A DNA stretch of 64,000 nucleotides, taken from positions 334,390 through 398,389 of the forward strand of contig JAWKTV010000003.1 of the NCBI GenBank assembly GCA_041398905.1, given 5' to 3'. Both the position numbers and the translations under genes were made by a program. The notes beneath the pieces were generated by a model. The model saw only the letters and a list, made by a program, of their open reading frames with translations. It searched no databases and was not told where the DNA came from. Of this stretch, positions 20,665 to 32,904 are shown piece after piece; position 1 is the stretch's first letter, and every line of letters starts with the position of its first letter. This stretch comes from JAWKTV01 sp041398905 (GTDB lineage Bacteria; Planctomycetota; Planctomycetia; Planctomycetales; Planctomycetaceae).

Positions 20665-21995
20665 CCTCCGTCTCTTTGCTGCTGACGTGTGCGTTGGCCG
20701 CCGGCCCCGGAAGCTGGCCCAGCTTCCTCGGCCAGGGGGCGGGGTCCGTCGACTCGAAGACTCTCCCGCTCGCCTGGTCTCCCACGGAGAATATCGCCTG
20801 GAAGGCTTCCCTGCCCGGCTATGGCCAGTCCAGTCCGCTGATCTGGCAGGACCACGTCTACGTGACGTCCGTCGAGGGAGAGTCGAAGCAACAATTGCAT
20901 CTGTTCTGCCTGTCGCTGCGGGACGGACAGTTGCTGTGGCAGCGAACGATCGAGTCCTCCTACCCGGAGAAGAACAGCGTCTACATCAGCCGGGCCGCGC
21001 CGACACCGGTCCTCGATGCGGCCGGCGTTTACGTCTACTTCGAGAGCGGTGACGTCGCGGCGTTCGATCACAGCGGAGAGCCACGCTGGCGGCGATCGCT
21101 CACCACAAACTACGGCCCCCCCAAGAACGAGTTCGGCTTGTCCGCTTCTCCCGCGCAGACGGAGGACCGCATCGTCATTCTGGTTGATGATGTCGAGCAG
21201 GCGTACCTCGTCGCACTGAGCAAGGCGACCGGAGAGGTCCTGTGGAAGACCGACCGCCAGCCTCGGAAGAGCTGGAGTTCGCCGGCAGTCGTCGACATCG
21301 CCGGCCAGCCTCAAGTTGTCTGCAGTTCCGGCGGAAGTGTTGACGGATACGATGTGGCGAACGGGAAGCTGTTGTGGACCTTCGCTGAAGTCGGGGGCAA
21401 CACCGCCACGACGCCAGTGGGAGTCGGTCGCGATGCCTTCCTCATCGCGGCTTCGCCGGGTCGCGATGGTGAGAACTCTGAACTGGCCAAGAAGTCTAAC
21501 GGCCTGATGCAGGTTGATCGGAGTACCGACGGCGCTTGGAACGCGAAATTCGCCTGGACCAATTCGGCGCCGACTCCCTCATGGGCCTCGCCGATCGCGC
21601 ACGACGGACGAGCCTACTGGATCAATCGCGTTGGGGTCGTCTACTGCCTCGACCTCAAGTCGGGGGACGTGGTGTTCGCTGAACGGATTCCGCAGTCCGC
21701 ATGGGCAACGCCGTTCGCCGTGGACGACCGCATCTATGTCTTCGGCAAGGACGGACTGACAACCGTCCTCGCGGCCGGGGCGGAATTCAAGGTGCTGGCG
21801 GAGAACAGCCTCTGGAACGAAGATGACCCACCGGTCAATCGCGTCCCGACTGCCGCCGGTGAGTCCGAGGAGCGACAGCGCAGTGCCGCGATGTTTTCCA
21901 GGCCAACCGTCTACGGCGCGGCGATCGTGGACGGCGGAATCGTGCTGAGAACCGGAAGCCAGGTGTACTGTGTCCGCCAGTCGCCAGCCCAGTAG
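20661..21995 (+). CDS. PQQ-type beta-propeller exported protein, copy 2
   Basis: 444 residues, intact. The ATG overlaps the preceding stop (ATGA), indicating translational coupling. A short signal peptide (TSVSLLLTCALAAG) leads to SWPSFLGQGAGSVDSKTLPL and ENIAWKASLPGYGQSSPLIW, near-identical in pattern to copy 1. Propeller blades carry WQRTIESSYPEKNS, LAWxxxTGEVLWKT-type repeats (SKATGEVLWKTDRQ), SSGGSVDGYDVANGKLLWTF and WATPFAVDDRIYVFGKDGL. The two copies are paralogues flanking the CXXCH gene, arising most simply by local duplication. Function is unknown; periplasmic by signal peptide. Confidence 0.88.
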   Translation: MTSVSLLLTCALAAGPGSWPSFLGQGAGSVDSKTLPLAWSPTENIAWKASLPGYGQSSPLIWQDHVYVTSVEGESKQQLHLFCLSLRDGQLLWQRTIESSYPEKNSVYISRAAPTPVLDAAGVYVYFESGDVAAFDHSGEPRWRRSLTTNYGPPKNEFGLSASPAQTEDRIVILVDDVEQAYLVALSKATGEVLWKTDRQPRKSWSSPAVVDIAGQPQVVCSSGGSVDGYDVANGKLLWTFAEVGGNTATTPVGVGRDAFLIAASPGRDGENSELAKKSNGLMQVDRSTDGAWNAKFAWTNSAPTPSWASPIAHDGRAYWINRVGVVYCLDLKSGDVVFAERIPQSAWATPFAVDDRIYVFGKDGLTTVLAAGAEFKVLAENSLWNEDDPPVNRVPTAAGESEERQRSAAMFSRPTVYGAAIVDGGIVLRTGSQVYCVRQSPAQ

Positions 21996-22119
21996 GCGAT
22001 TGAGCACACTGACGCCAACCCGCGCCCTCCCGGGGATACCGTACATCATCACGATCGATCCCTCGGTCTGATCCGAGTCTCGGCCCATGCTCATGGTCCA
22101 GACATCGCTCCTCCGCCGT

Positions 22120-22423
22120 GGCAGCCCGTTGGCGGGCGCGCTCCAGAGATGAATCCCCACTTCCGCTGATTCTTCGACGAAGTCCGCCGCCGGGATCGTC
22201 AGGTCATCGATCGCTGCAACCTGACGATTCTCTTGGCCAACGGGTAGCAGGACTTGCCGGAGTTCCTGGCGTCGCGACAGTTGGAAGTCGTCGCTTCACT
22301 GCCCTGTTATCTCGAAGTCGACTGCGATCGACAGCGGATGATGGCGTGTTCCAACGCTCGATCGAGGAATTGCGGAGGTTGAACATTGCCGGGTCATCAC
22401 GGGACGGCACTGTTTCCGCGTAA
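22120..22423 (+). pseudogene. Remnant of an ArsS-like radical SAM gene
   Basis: Internal fragment only. From about 22130, in shifting frames, it reads GAP-EMNPHFR, FFDEVRRRDRQVIDRCNLTI, then QDLPEFLASRQLEVVASLPC and YLEVDCDRQR, and in another frame GVFQRSIEELRRLN. This matches the middle of arsenosugar-biosynthesis radical SAM proteins (ArsS). In-frame TGA (about 22167) and TAG codons, frame changes and the lack of both the CXXXCXXC N-terminus and the C-terminal half mark it as decayed. Unlike the other broken genes here it is truncated at both ends, so decay is more likely than sequence error. Confidence 0.6.
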
Positions 22424-22637
22424 CCGTTCACGGGCCGGTGAGCGAAAATGTGGGTAACGTCGATCCGGGAGCCTGACCTACGGAGCTGCCACCGTGAGCC
22501 TGGTAACTCGTGACGAGTTGTCCGAACTCGTTGTCCGCTTTCTGGACCTGGTCCAAGTCATTCCCGGTGCCGACGGAGGGTATCGTTGGCTCCACTGGGC
22601 TTCAGCGCGGTTGCTTCCGCACCTCCTGTGTTGTCGC
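22424..22637. other. Region between arsS remnant and EssC-like gene; coding status unclear
   Basis: On the minus strand an ATG at 22643, overlapping the end of the EssC-like gene, opens a short frame (SDNTGGAEATALKPSGANDT). After one indel it continues NDLDQVQKADNEFGQLVTSY to about 22440, which would be a small protein of about 65-70 residues. On the plus strand a GTG at 22494 opens TRDELSELVVRFLDLVQVIP. The minus-strand reading is favoured by orientation and coupling to the ATPase gene, but neither has a family I recognise. Confidence 0.3.
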
Positions 22638-25600
22638 TCATGAGACCATGAACTCGTCCAGGTCGGTGGCTTCCGGGATCGATTCCTGCTGGTTTTCCCC
22701 AGCAGCGCTGCGGTCGAGGCTGGCTGGGCTGTTACCGTTGATGGCGAGTTGGATGGAGTGGTCAGTGGCGGCTGATGGCTGGACCGCTGCCTCGTTAGCT
22801 CGCGCAGCCAGGCAATGGACGGTGGGCCGTAGGGGCGGAACTTCTCGCTGCTGCCGCTCTCTTCGCGGTAGACGATGGCCCGATGGACGCCGAGCTTCGC
22901 CGCGGCGGGGCTGTCGATGAGGTTGCTGGAGTCGGCCCCGTTCATCTGGAACAGCACACGTTGTTCGAGCTCCTTCAGGCTGTTGCGGCTGAGCCAGCGA
23001 TCGACGTTCGCGGCCGTGTCGCACCAGAGGATGAAGTGGATGCCCAGCTCGGGGCCGGTGGCGATGAGGTCGGCGAATGTTTGCCCCGGGCTGACCGGTT
23101 TGTCGGTCTGCGACGATCCGAAGCCGCCGAAGCTGAATTCGTCTTCGGCCTTTCGCAGATCGCGGAACTTGCTGAGGTTGTGGACGAAGACGAACAACGG
23201 CGGATGCTGTCCGTCAGGGTCGGCATCGCGGCGGGCCTTTTCGGCGGCGAGTTGCTGGAGCACTTCGGCCGCGCGGCGCGGTGTCACTCGTTCGACTTTC
23301 GCCGGCAGTGCGTCGCAGAGCGTCTCCCACCACTCGGCCTCGATCGAGTCGGGCGGGGTGCCATCGAACAGGTACACCGATACGGGCAGCGCGGCGTCTT
23401 GCTGCTGGAACGCAAACCGCGCGGCCTGTCCGGCGAGTGCGACCATCGAGGTCGCCATCACGCCGTACGCCGCTTCGGCGTCGGTGCCGACGAGCAGCAG
23501 GTGTGAGCCGGCCTGTCGATGAAAGGTCAGCGACGTCGGTTCGCCAATCTCGACAGCTTCGCCAAGCCAGACTTTCGGGGCGGGCTTCGACTTTGGCGCG
23601 GAGTCGGACGAACTGGGAGCGAGCAGCCGCGCCAGTTCATCGTTGCGGGCCGGGTCGGAGGGGATGTTGCCTTCAAACACAACGGGCGCGGGCCAGTTCT
23701 TGCCGAGTGTGCGCGCTTTCGTGGTCAGTTCGCGGAGGTAGTTCTCGCGTTCGTTGTCGGGCAGATACGCCACCTGGAAGGGGTGGTTGCCGACGAGCAG
23801 TCCGTTGGCGTCGTTGTAGATGGCTTCGCCGGGTCGGCTGAGGAGCCTGGCGGCGGTGTTCTCCTCGCTGAGGATGAGGTGTGCGTCGGCATCGCTGCAC
23901 TGAAGCGCGACGCGGACCGCCACCTGCCCGAGCGTGCTGCGGGCCAGCGAGTACGCCCCGCCCAGCGTTTGCGAGCCGAGGACGACATGCATGCCGAACG
24001 CCCGACCCTGCCGGACGAGGCGATCGAGCAGTAGCGACGCGGTTTGGCTGAGTCGATCGTCCTCGACAAAAAACTCCTGGAACTCGTCAACGACGAGCAG
24101 GATGCGGGGGAGCGGACGGTCGGGGTTCGCATCGCGGAAGCCGGCGATGTCCTGGACGCCGTGTCGCCGGAACAATTCGCCTCGCTCCTGCAGCACCTCA
24201 TCGAGCCGCCCGAGGGTGCTGACGCCGAACTCGCGATCGCTTTCGATGGCGATGACATCAGCGTGAGGCAGCCGAAACGCGGCGTAGTCCTTGAACTCGA
24301 CGCCCTTCTTGAAGTCGATGAGATAAAAGCGAACTTCGTCGGGGCTGTAGTGCAGCGCGACGTTGGTGATGAGGCCGTGCAGATAGGTGGATTTCCCGGA
24401 CCCGGTCTTGCCGGCGACGAGCATGTGCTGACTCGTTCCCTTGCCCAGCCGCAAATGCTGGAGCTTGGTCGCGCCGGCCCGACCGAGCGGGACGTCGATC
24501 TCGCGTCGGCTGTCGTGCGTCCAATAATCGCTGGAACTGGGGGCGACGCGCGAGAACGCGACCTCGACGCGACGGGCATCCTTGGAGGCTTCGCCCACCT
24601 TGCGAACCAGCCGGGTGAACTGTTCGGGCGGCGGTGGCGCGTCGATCACAACCGGCCAGTCGCTCAAATCGCCAGCCGTCGGATGAAACGCGTCGCCACG
24701 CCAGGTAAGCGACTGCATCTGCTCGCGGAGATCATCAAGCAAGAAGTTGTTCGGGTTCGGTAGCGACTGGTCGACTGACAGCAGCGTGTAGACCCCGCAC
24801 CGTGGGCCGCTGGTGATGATGCTCGTCAATCGCCGCGCGGCGATGTCGCTGAACTTCGCGGGGAAGTCGGAGATGACGAGGAAGTGATACGGCTCGGCGA
24901 CTTCGCCGGCGTGCCGGTTGTACTCCTCTATGGTGGCGAACTCGTTGCGGAGATATTTCTGGAAGACATTCTCCATGTGCTCGGTGAGGTCCGCGAGCCT
25001 GGCTTCGATCTGTGAGGCTTCCGTCCAGATGCGGCTGGCGATCAGCTTCTCGTCGAAGTCCGCGAGATGCATGAACCCCGCGAAACTCTCGCCGAGGCCA
25101 ACGGGGTCGAGCACCGTGAGCCGGATGGTGCCCGGCGGGAGCTGCGTCAGCAGTCGCAGGAGCATTGTCTGTTGCGCGGCGATCGCGGACGCACGGCCTT
25201 CAACGCCGCGGAACTCGAAGAGCAGCGAACTTGCATTCGGGAACGGCACCAGCGCGGGCAACAGCTCGGAGGTCTTTGCCGGAGCGAGTCGGGGATCGGA
25301 CGAGATCGCCTGCGGTATTCGATCAAACTCGACGCAGTAGTCGCCGAGCCGGACTCCGTCGGGTATGGTCTGCGCGGGGGCCCAGTGGTTCAGCAAGGTT
25401 TCCCATGTTGGGCAGGTCGCGTCGCTCGCGGCTCGTGCCGCCGAGCTGGCGTTGTAAAAGTTGCTGAGAGTCGCCTGCCATTCCTGCTTGAGGCTTTGCC
25501 AGTGTTGGGCCTGCTCACGTCGACGAACGCCGGTGTACTGACTCAGCTCCTGCTGCAGACGATTCGACGCGGCCTCGAACGCCTGCGATTCGGTGCGGAG

Positions 25601-26911
25601 CTGTGACTGCTGCTCGCTGTCGAGCGCGGCGAACGCCTGCTCGCGTTCCGCGTCGAGTTGCTGACGAAGCCTTTCAAGCCGCTCAGTCTCGTGCCGCTGC
25701 TGCTGCTCGCGGGAATTCTCGATCTGTTCGAGTCGCTCAGCGTGCGCGGACTGATAGCGCTCAAAGGCCTCTTCCCGCTGAGCGACGACATCCCGCTGCA
25801 GCGACTCGAACTCTTTCGTTCTGTGTTGCAGCTCTTCCTTCGCCATGCCGAGCCATTTATGGTGGACCCAGCGGGCCTCGGCGACGGACTGCTGCAGGTT
25901 GCGGAGCGCGTCGGATCTGCGCATCGAGGCGATTGAGTAGAGCAGAATTTCGATCACCAGCGCCAGCGACGCCGCGACGCCGAGCGCGATGCCGCTCCAG
26001 GGTCCGCTCATACGCTCGGCCCTGATCCGAACGAGTTCGAGCGGCGTCAGCAGAAAGATTGGTGCGAAGAACACCGCAGTCAGCAGGCAGAACAGCCACA
26101 CACCCCGCAGTCCGATGAATAGTCGCGGCAGCCATTGGCGGTCGTGGACACTCTCTTGCTCCGTGGCCCGCTCGACCGTCGCCTGAAAACGTTCCTGCGC
26201 GGCGTCACGGTCCTTCGGTGGATTGGCAGGTTCGACCGGGGGCGGACCCGACCAGCCCGCCGCCTCCGCGCGCTCGATCAACCGCGCCTCCAATGTCTCG
26301 AACTGCGAGATCTGATCCTCGCGGGCCTTGAGGAGGTTCGACTTGAACTTCTCGAACTTCCGCTTCGGGCTGTCGTCCGAGGAATCGTCGAGCACTGAGG
26401 AGGTCACCCAGGTGCTTTCGCGATAGCGCTCTTCCACCTGATCGCGCTGCTCGTTGTGGCTTCGCTCGATGCCGCGAAGAGCTTCGCGGTGGGCGTACTG
26501 AGCGGTGTCCAGCAACTCTGCGTGCCGTTGTGTGAGTTCGGAACGTCGCCGCTCGAATTCATTCGACAGTTCTTCCAGTCGCAACTCGCGCTCGTCGCTG
26601 ATCTGTTCGAGTTGCCGAGTCAACTGCGTCTCGGTGTCGTCGGCCCCTGTGGGGAAGCGCTCGGCGTGCTCGACCTCCTGCTGTGCGCGCCGACGGACCG
26701 CCTGGCGAAGCTGTGCAAGCAGTGTCTGGTAGTCGCTCATGCCGGCGAAGCACTGATGAATGGGAAGACAATCGGATTGGCGGAAGCTATCGAGCGTCAG
26801 CGACAGTTCCTCCTCCATGTCGAATGATGGCGAACCGGCGAACATCGTCGCAACCGGAGGGGAGCTCTCAAGCAGTTGTGTCGACATGGTGACCGGGTCG
26901 GTGGAGGGCAT
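22638..26911 (-). CDS. EssC-like FtsK/SpoIIIE ATPase with N-terminal coiled coil
   Basis: About 1,420 residues. Order: N-terminal Glu/Arg-rich coiled coil (about 60-215); two membrane segments (about 267-290, GVWLFCLLTAVFFAPIFLL, and 306-328, GIALGVAASLALVIEILLY); a second coiled coil (about 335-480); then three FtsK-like modules. Module 1 (about 590-780) has no P-loop. Module 2 has HMLVAGKTGSGKSTYLHGL (about 828-846) and Walker B ILLVVDEFQEFF (about 938-950), plus VVLGSQTLGGAYSLARSTLG. Module 3 begins SHLLLVGTDAEAAYGVMATS, a degenerate P-loop. The layout parallels the EssC/EccC motor of type VII secretion, minus FHA domains. The long frame runs on to 22478, but homologue-like sequence (ESIPEATDLDEFMVS) ends at 22638 after a shift near 22770. 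The first ATG is assumed; 26887 is an alternative. Confidence 0.85.
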
Positions 26912-27422
26912 TGCGAACTGCGAACCGCATGAACACGAAACGGGCTGGCGGGAGCGGTTTCAACTGTCGAACCGCCAACCAAACCCGGGTCGGTCGCTAA
27001 CGACACGAGTGGGCTTTTGAAGTCCTGATCGCACGATGTCCGGTTGTCGGGGGCAGCCGCGTCTCTGGAGAGCCACTCAGCAAGCGTTGACATCGCACCA
27101 GCAGAGGAGTCGCAACTACCACAACAGAAACGAGTTATCGCACATTGACCCATCTGGCCAACTGACGTAGGCTTCTGCCCCGTGGGTGATGACTTTGGGA
27201 AACATCTTCACCGCATCCGCACAGCGGAATCGCTGGTTATCCGGCTGCACCAGTTTCCTGCAAGTCGCGGCGTCAGCGGGTCGACAACGGAGTAGGTTTG
27301 GCTGTGCGGAGGACAATTTGTCCAAAGCGTGACTGGCATCGATTGCGTCCGGCGGAGTACGCGTGCGCGGGTGCCGGAGAGTGGGCCGCCTCTGAGTTTT
27401 CATTGCGGCGGGAGAGAGCTTT
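26912..27422. promoter_or_regulatory. Divergent control region between the EssC-like gene and glmS
   Basis: 510 bp without a supported gene. TTGACA at about 27087 is a possible -35 box without a good -10. GGACAATTTGTCC at 27311-27323, a 13-base palindrome about 100 bp before glmS, could be an operator. No glmS-ribozyme core was recognised in the leader. GGGAGAG lies just before the glmS ATG. Confidence 0.35.
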
Positions 27423-29285
<1,863 letters not shown>

Positions 29286-29340
29286 CGACACTCGCAGGCT
29301 GACGGGCCTGTTTCGCCGTCGTCACCTCATTCCGTCAGTT

Positions 29341-29386
29341 CAGCGACCCGGCCACTTTCAAAGTGTCCGGGTCGCTGCCGTTTTCG
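29341..29386 (+). terminator. Rho-independent terminator after glmS
   Basis: A perfect 11-bp stem CAGCGACCCGG (29341-29351) / CCGGGTCGCTG (29367-29377), extended inward by CACTTT/AAAGTG after one mismatch, is followed by CCGTTTTCG. It lies 56 bp beyond the glmS stop and ahead of the next gene on the same strand. Confidence 0.75.
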
Positions 29387-29508
29387 ACCGTGCCGACTCG
29401 ATCGACCCGACATGCTGCGCGGGCTACCCTGTGGCGGTCTCAAGGCGAGTCGCGATGGGGTGCGGTTCGCCGTGGCGTTCAGGTTGCTCCATTCAGGGAA
29501 GATGTACG

Positions 29509-30291
29509 ATGCGTGAGTTGGAAGTGGCCCGTGAGGCCGCGAAGCTGGGAGCGGCCCGGTTGATGGAGTCGTTCGGCCATGACCGCTCCGCCCGTGCGAA
29601 GGCCGGCGTCGACCTGGTGACTGACGCTGACTTCGCCTCCGAACGGCTGATTGTCGAGTGCATCCGCCAGCACTTCCCGAGTGACGAAATCCTCGGCGAA
29701 GAAGGGACGCACGCGGACCTCACCGCCGACCGGCTATGGGTCGTCGATCCACTCGACGGGACGACCAACTATGCCCACGCCATCCCGCACTTCGCGGTTT
29801 CGATCGGCTTCTACCAAGGGGGAACCGCACAGTGCGGCGTCATCGTCAACCCCGCCCGGCAGGACTGGTACACCGTCTCACGCGGCCACGGGGCCTTTCA
29901 CAACGGCCAGCGAGCGAAGGTCTCGGAAGCTGGATCGATGTCCGAGGTGCTGATCGGCGTTGGCTTCTATTACGATCGCGGCACGATGATGGAAGCGACC
30001 CTCGCCGCCGTGCATGATTGCTTCAAGCAGCAGATTCACGGCATTCGCCGCTTCGGAACCGCCGCGCTCGATCTCTGTCAGGTGGGCATGGGCTGGTATG
30101 GGGGCTTCTTCGAGTACCAGCTCTCGCCCTGGGACTTCGCCGCGGGGCGGCTGTTCGTAGAAGAGGCGGGCGGGCGGGTCACCACGTGTCGGGGCGACGC
30201 CCTGCCGATGGAGAAGACCAGCGTCCTCGCCAGCAACGGTCACCTGCATGACGCCATGCTGGCGATCGTGTCGAACCGGCATCCCGCCTGA
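29509..30291 (+). CDS. Inositol monophosphatase family protein
   Basis: 260 residues, intact. AGGGAAGA precedes the ATG at 29509. Metal-dependent phosphatase of the IMPase/SuhB family. Motifs: DLVTDADFASERLI (residues about 35-48), GEEG (63-66), WVVDPLDGTTNYAH (77-90, metal-binding Asp80 and Asp83), GIRRFGTAALDLCQVGMGWY, and LSPWDFAAGRLFVEEAGGRV with the late metal ligand Asp. The substrate could be inositol phosphate, histidinol phosphate or another phosphomonoester; the sequence does not decide. It follows glmS after a terminator and so likely has its own promoter. Confidence 0.9.
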   Translation: MRELEVAREAAKLGAARLMESFGHDRSARAKAGVDLVTDADFASERLIVECIRQHFPSDEILGEEGTHADLTADRLWVVDPLDGTTNYAHAIPHFAVSIGFYQGGTAQCGVIVNPARQDWYTVSRGHGAFHNGQRAKVSEAGSMSEVLIGVGFYYDRGTMMEATLAAVHDCFKQQIHGIRRFGTAALDLCQVGMGWYGGFFEYQLSPWDFAAGRLFVEEAGGRVTTCRGDALPMEKTSVLASNGHLHDAMLAIVSNRHPA

Positions 30292-30326
30292 TGAGACCTT
30301 TACGGACGGAGACGATGGACTGCTCG

Positions 30327-32715
30327 TCATTCCGCCGCGTCCAGCACCTTCACCGGCGGAATCGCGACTTCGATCTGGACCTTGTCGTTCCCCTCGGCCC
30401 GCAGGACCAACTTCAAACCTTCCAGCATCCCGCCGGTGAATTCCGGGCCGACCTTTAATGTCAGCGCGGCGGCTGTTTGATCGCCGGGCACGGTCGCATC
30501 CGCGAGCGTCACGCCCGCTGGCGGCTCCTTCCCCGCGACCAGCACTGCGGCCGTGAGGGACGGGTTGCGGTTCAGCGTAAGCTGTAGCGGCAGCTCGCCA
30601 CCCCGCTGCACCTCTGCGACTTCGGTGGTCACCGTCGCCGACAGAGCGGGCTGCAACTGGAAGTTGAGGACCGGGCTGAAGGTCGTCACCGTCCGGTCCC
30701 CCTGTTTGAGCGTCCCTTGCAGCACGATGGAGTACCGCCCGAGCGCCGCCTTCTCGGTGGCCGAGAGCTTGATCGCCACTTCGTCACTCCCTTTGGCGAT
30801 CGGTTGCAGGTCGAGCGTCACTTCCGCCGGCAATGCCTCTTGCGCTGGATAGGCCGTAAAAGTCACCGCCTCGTCCAGACCTTCGCCGCGAACGGCTTTG
30901 AGCTGGAACTGTGTCGACAGCGCCGGGCCAAGTGTGAGCAAAGCCGGCTCGGCCGTTAGCGTCAGGGGGACAGGCTCCGCACTGGCGACGGCAATCGAGT
31001 CTCGCAGCGCCAATGGCACGACGGGGGGCTGATTCAGCCGCCCGTTCAGCAGAGACGTGTTGCTCGCGAACGTCGTCCAGTCCTCAACGGGAGCGACCGG
31101 CGTGCCGACGATGCGAATCCCCGTCAGCCGGATCGGCTCGTCGCGCTCCGAACGGATTGTGATTGCGGCACGCTTCATTCCCGCCCCGGCGATCACCGTT
31201 TCGCTCCGCAGCCCTTCTGGCAACCCGGTGACCGTCAGCTCGAGTTCGCCGTTGTACCTCCGACGCACCACCTGCAGACTGATCGCGGCGGTCCCGCGCG
31301 GCGGCACGAGAATGGTGTCGGCGTCGGTCTGCAGGTCGACGGCCGTATCTGGCAGCACCCGTTCGAGTCGATAGCCTTGCGACGATCCGCCTGCACCAAA
31401 CACCTCACTCACCTCCAGTACGTGACGTCCGGCTAGCTTGGCTGTAAAGGTCAAGACCCCTTCGTCCGTTCCGGTGTCGTCGATGTCCGCCACCTGCTTG
31501 CCGTCTGGCCCCAGCAGCCTCAGCCGCAGATCGGTCGACAGCCCGGCGCTGCGAGTCACACCTGCTAACTGCAGCGCAGCTCCCTCGGCCAGTTCGATCG
31601 CGTAGCAATCGATGTCGCCCGGTTCATCGAACCGGCCGCTGATCGATTGGTGTTCCACGACCTGTGCCACCTCCGGCAGATTGTTCGGTTCGCTCTCTAC
31701 GGCGTCGGCCACGTCGACGACGGGGACCATTACAAGAGCCGCGGCACCACCGTTGCTGCGACGAAAGGCCACGCTCCGCCAGGATTCGGGCCAGTCGACG
31801 GGGACCACGATGTCGACGGCAGGAACGTCGTCGGTCACGATCCCCACCGGGCTAAGTCGGGTCGTCGTCCCCCGGACCGCGACCAGCGGCAACGCCTGCA
31901 CCACACGGGAAGTCGCCGATTCGCAGTCGATAGAAGTACTCGCCGCCGCCGGCGTAGCGAATGTCACGGACTTCGATCAGGTAGTCGCCCGCTTCGGCGA
32001 AGGTTTGATCCAACTGACAATCGCCGCCCAGTCCCGGCGTGTCGTCCACGGTGGCGATGCGATCGCCGGCGGCGTTGTAGACAATCAGGACGGGATCGAG
32101 CTTCGAGCCAATCCGTCTCGCCAGCACCTCGAACGACAGCCGCTGGCCGGCGGCGACCGTAACGCGGTAGAAGTCGCGGGCCAGGTTGTCGACCTGCGCA
32201 TCGATCCCCGCCGACGCGGGGACCGGCTGTGCGGACTCCGGGCTGCCGTTACCACCCGCCTCAGCCACGCTCGGCAGGTCGTCAACGAGTATCAGCCGCT
32301 GCGGAGTGGCCCCGCCAGGGGTCTCGAGTCGGCCGGCATACACGCCGGGTGAAACGTCCGCGGAAACCTGCAGGCGGAACGTCGCCGACTTGTCGTTCAC
32401 CGCGTCATCGACTCGTTCGGTTGATTCCCCGAACGTCGTCCAGAGCCGCGATGCCTGCTGGAGGTTCGAGCCGGTGACGGCGACATCGACCGTTGTGCCC
32501 GGCTGAACGCCCAGCGGTGCGAGTCGACTGATCTGTGGCGGCGGCTGCGCGGCCAGATCACCCCCCGCTGTCGTCAACAGACAACTGACGCAGGTCAGCC
32601 ACAACGTCGCCGCAGGGAACCGCGCACATGAGCGCGTCGTGGAGCTGTGATCGACGGCTCGCGGCGCGATGACGGACATGCTTTTCGCATGGGAAACGGG
32701 TGGGTTCATCGTCAT
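30327..32715 (-). CDS. Large exported protein with PPC (pre-peptidase C-terminal) domains (frameshifted)
   Basis: The start at 32715 gives a signal peptide (ATLWLTCVSCLLTTAGGDLA) then QISRLAPLGVQPGTTVDVAV, an IPT/TIG-like first domain. Two PPC-type beta-sandwiches follow: the first (AGQRLSFEVLARRIGSKLDP, DTPGLGGDCQLDQTFAEAGD) in the upstream frame, the second (VESEPNNLPEVAQVVEHQSI, FDEPGDIDCYAIELAEG) downstream, then about 300 residues of further beta-rich repeats. The frames join near 31905 (YRLRIGDFPC to VVQALPLVAV), so one indel splits a gene of about 795 codons. No protease or other catalytic domain is seen. Planctomycetes carry many such proteins, presumably surface or periplasmic binding proteins. 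Confidence 0.82.
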
Positions 32716-32904
32716 GGTCACTCGGCAACGGACAGCACTCGGGTATCGATCAAACAATCTGGATTGGTTGATAGTCATTGAGTCGGCGTGACGCCAGTCC
32801 GCAGGCTCGTTGACGGCGGAGCACCGCTTGCGGGATGATGCCCGTACGTCCGGGGCGGACCGCTCGTCCCGGTTCAAAGCGACGATCTTCGCAGCAAGCC
32901 CCGC

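Noticed and set aside
22494..22643. Plus-strand GTG frame of about 49 codons after the arsS remnant
   Set aside because: No ribosome site or family; it overlaps the end of the EssC-like gene on the opposite strand.
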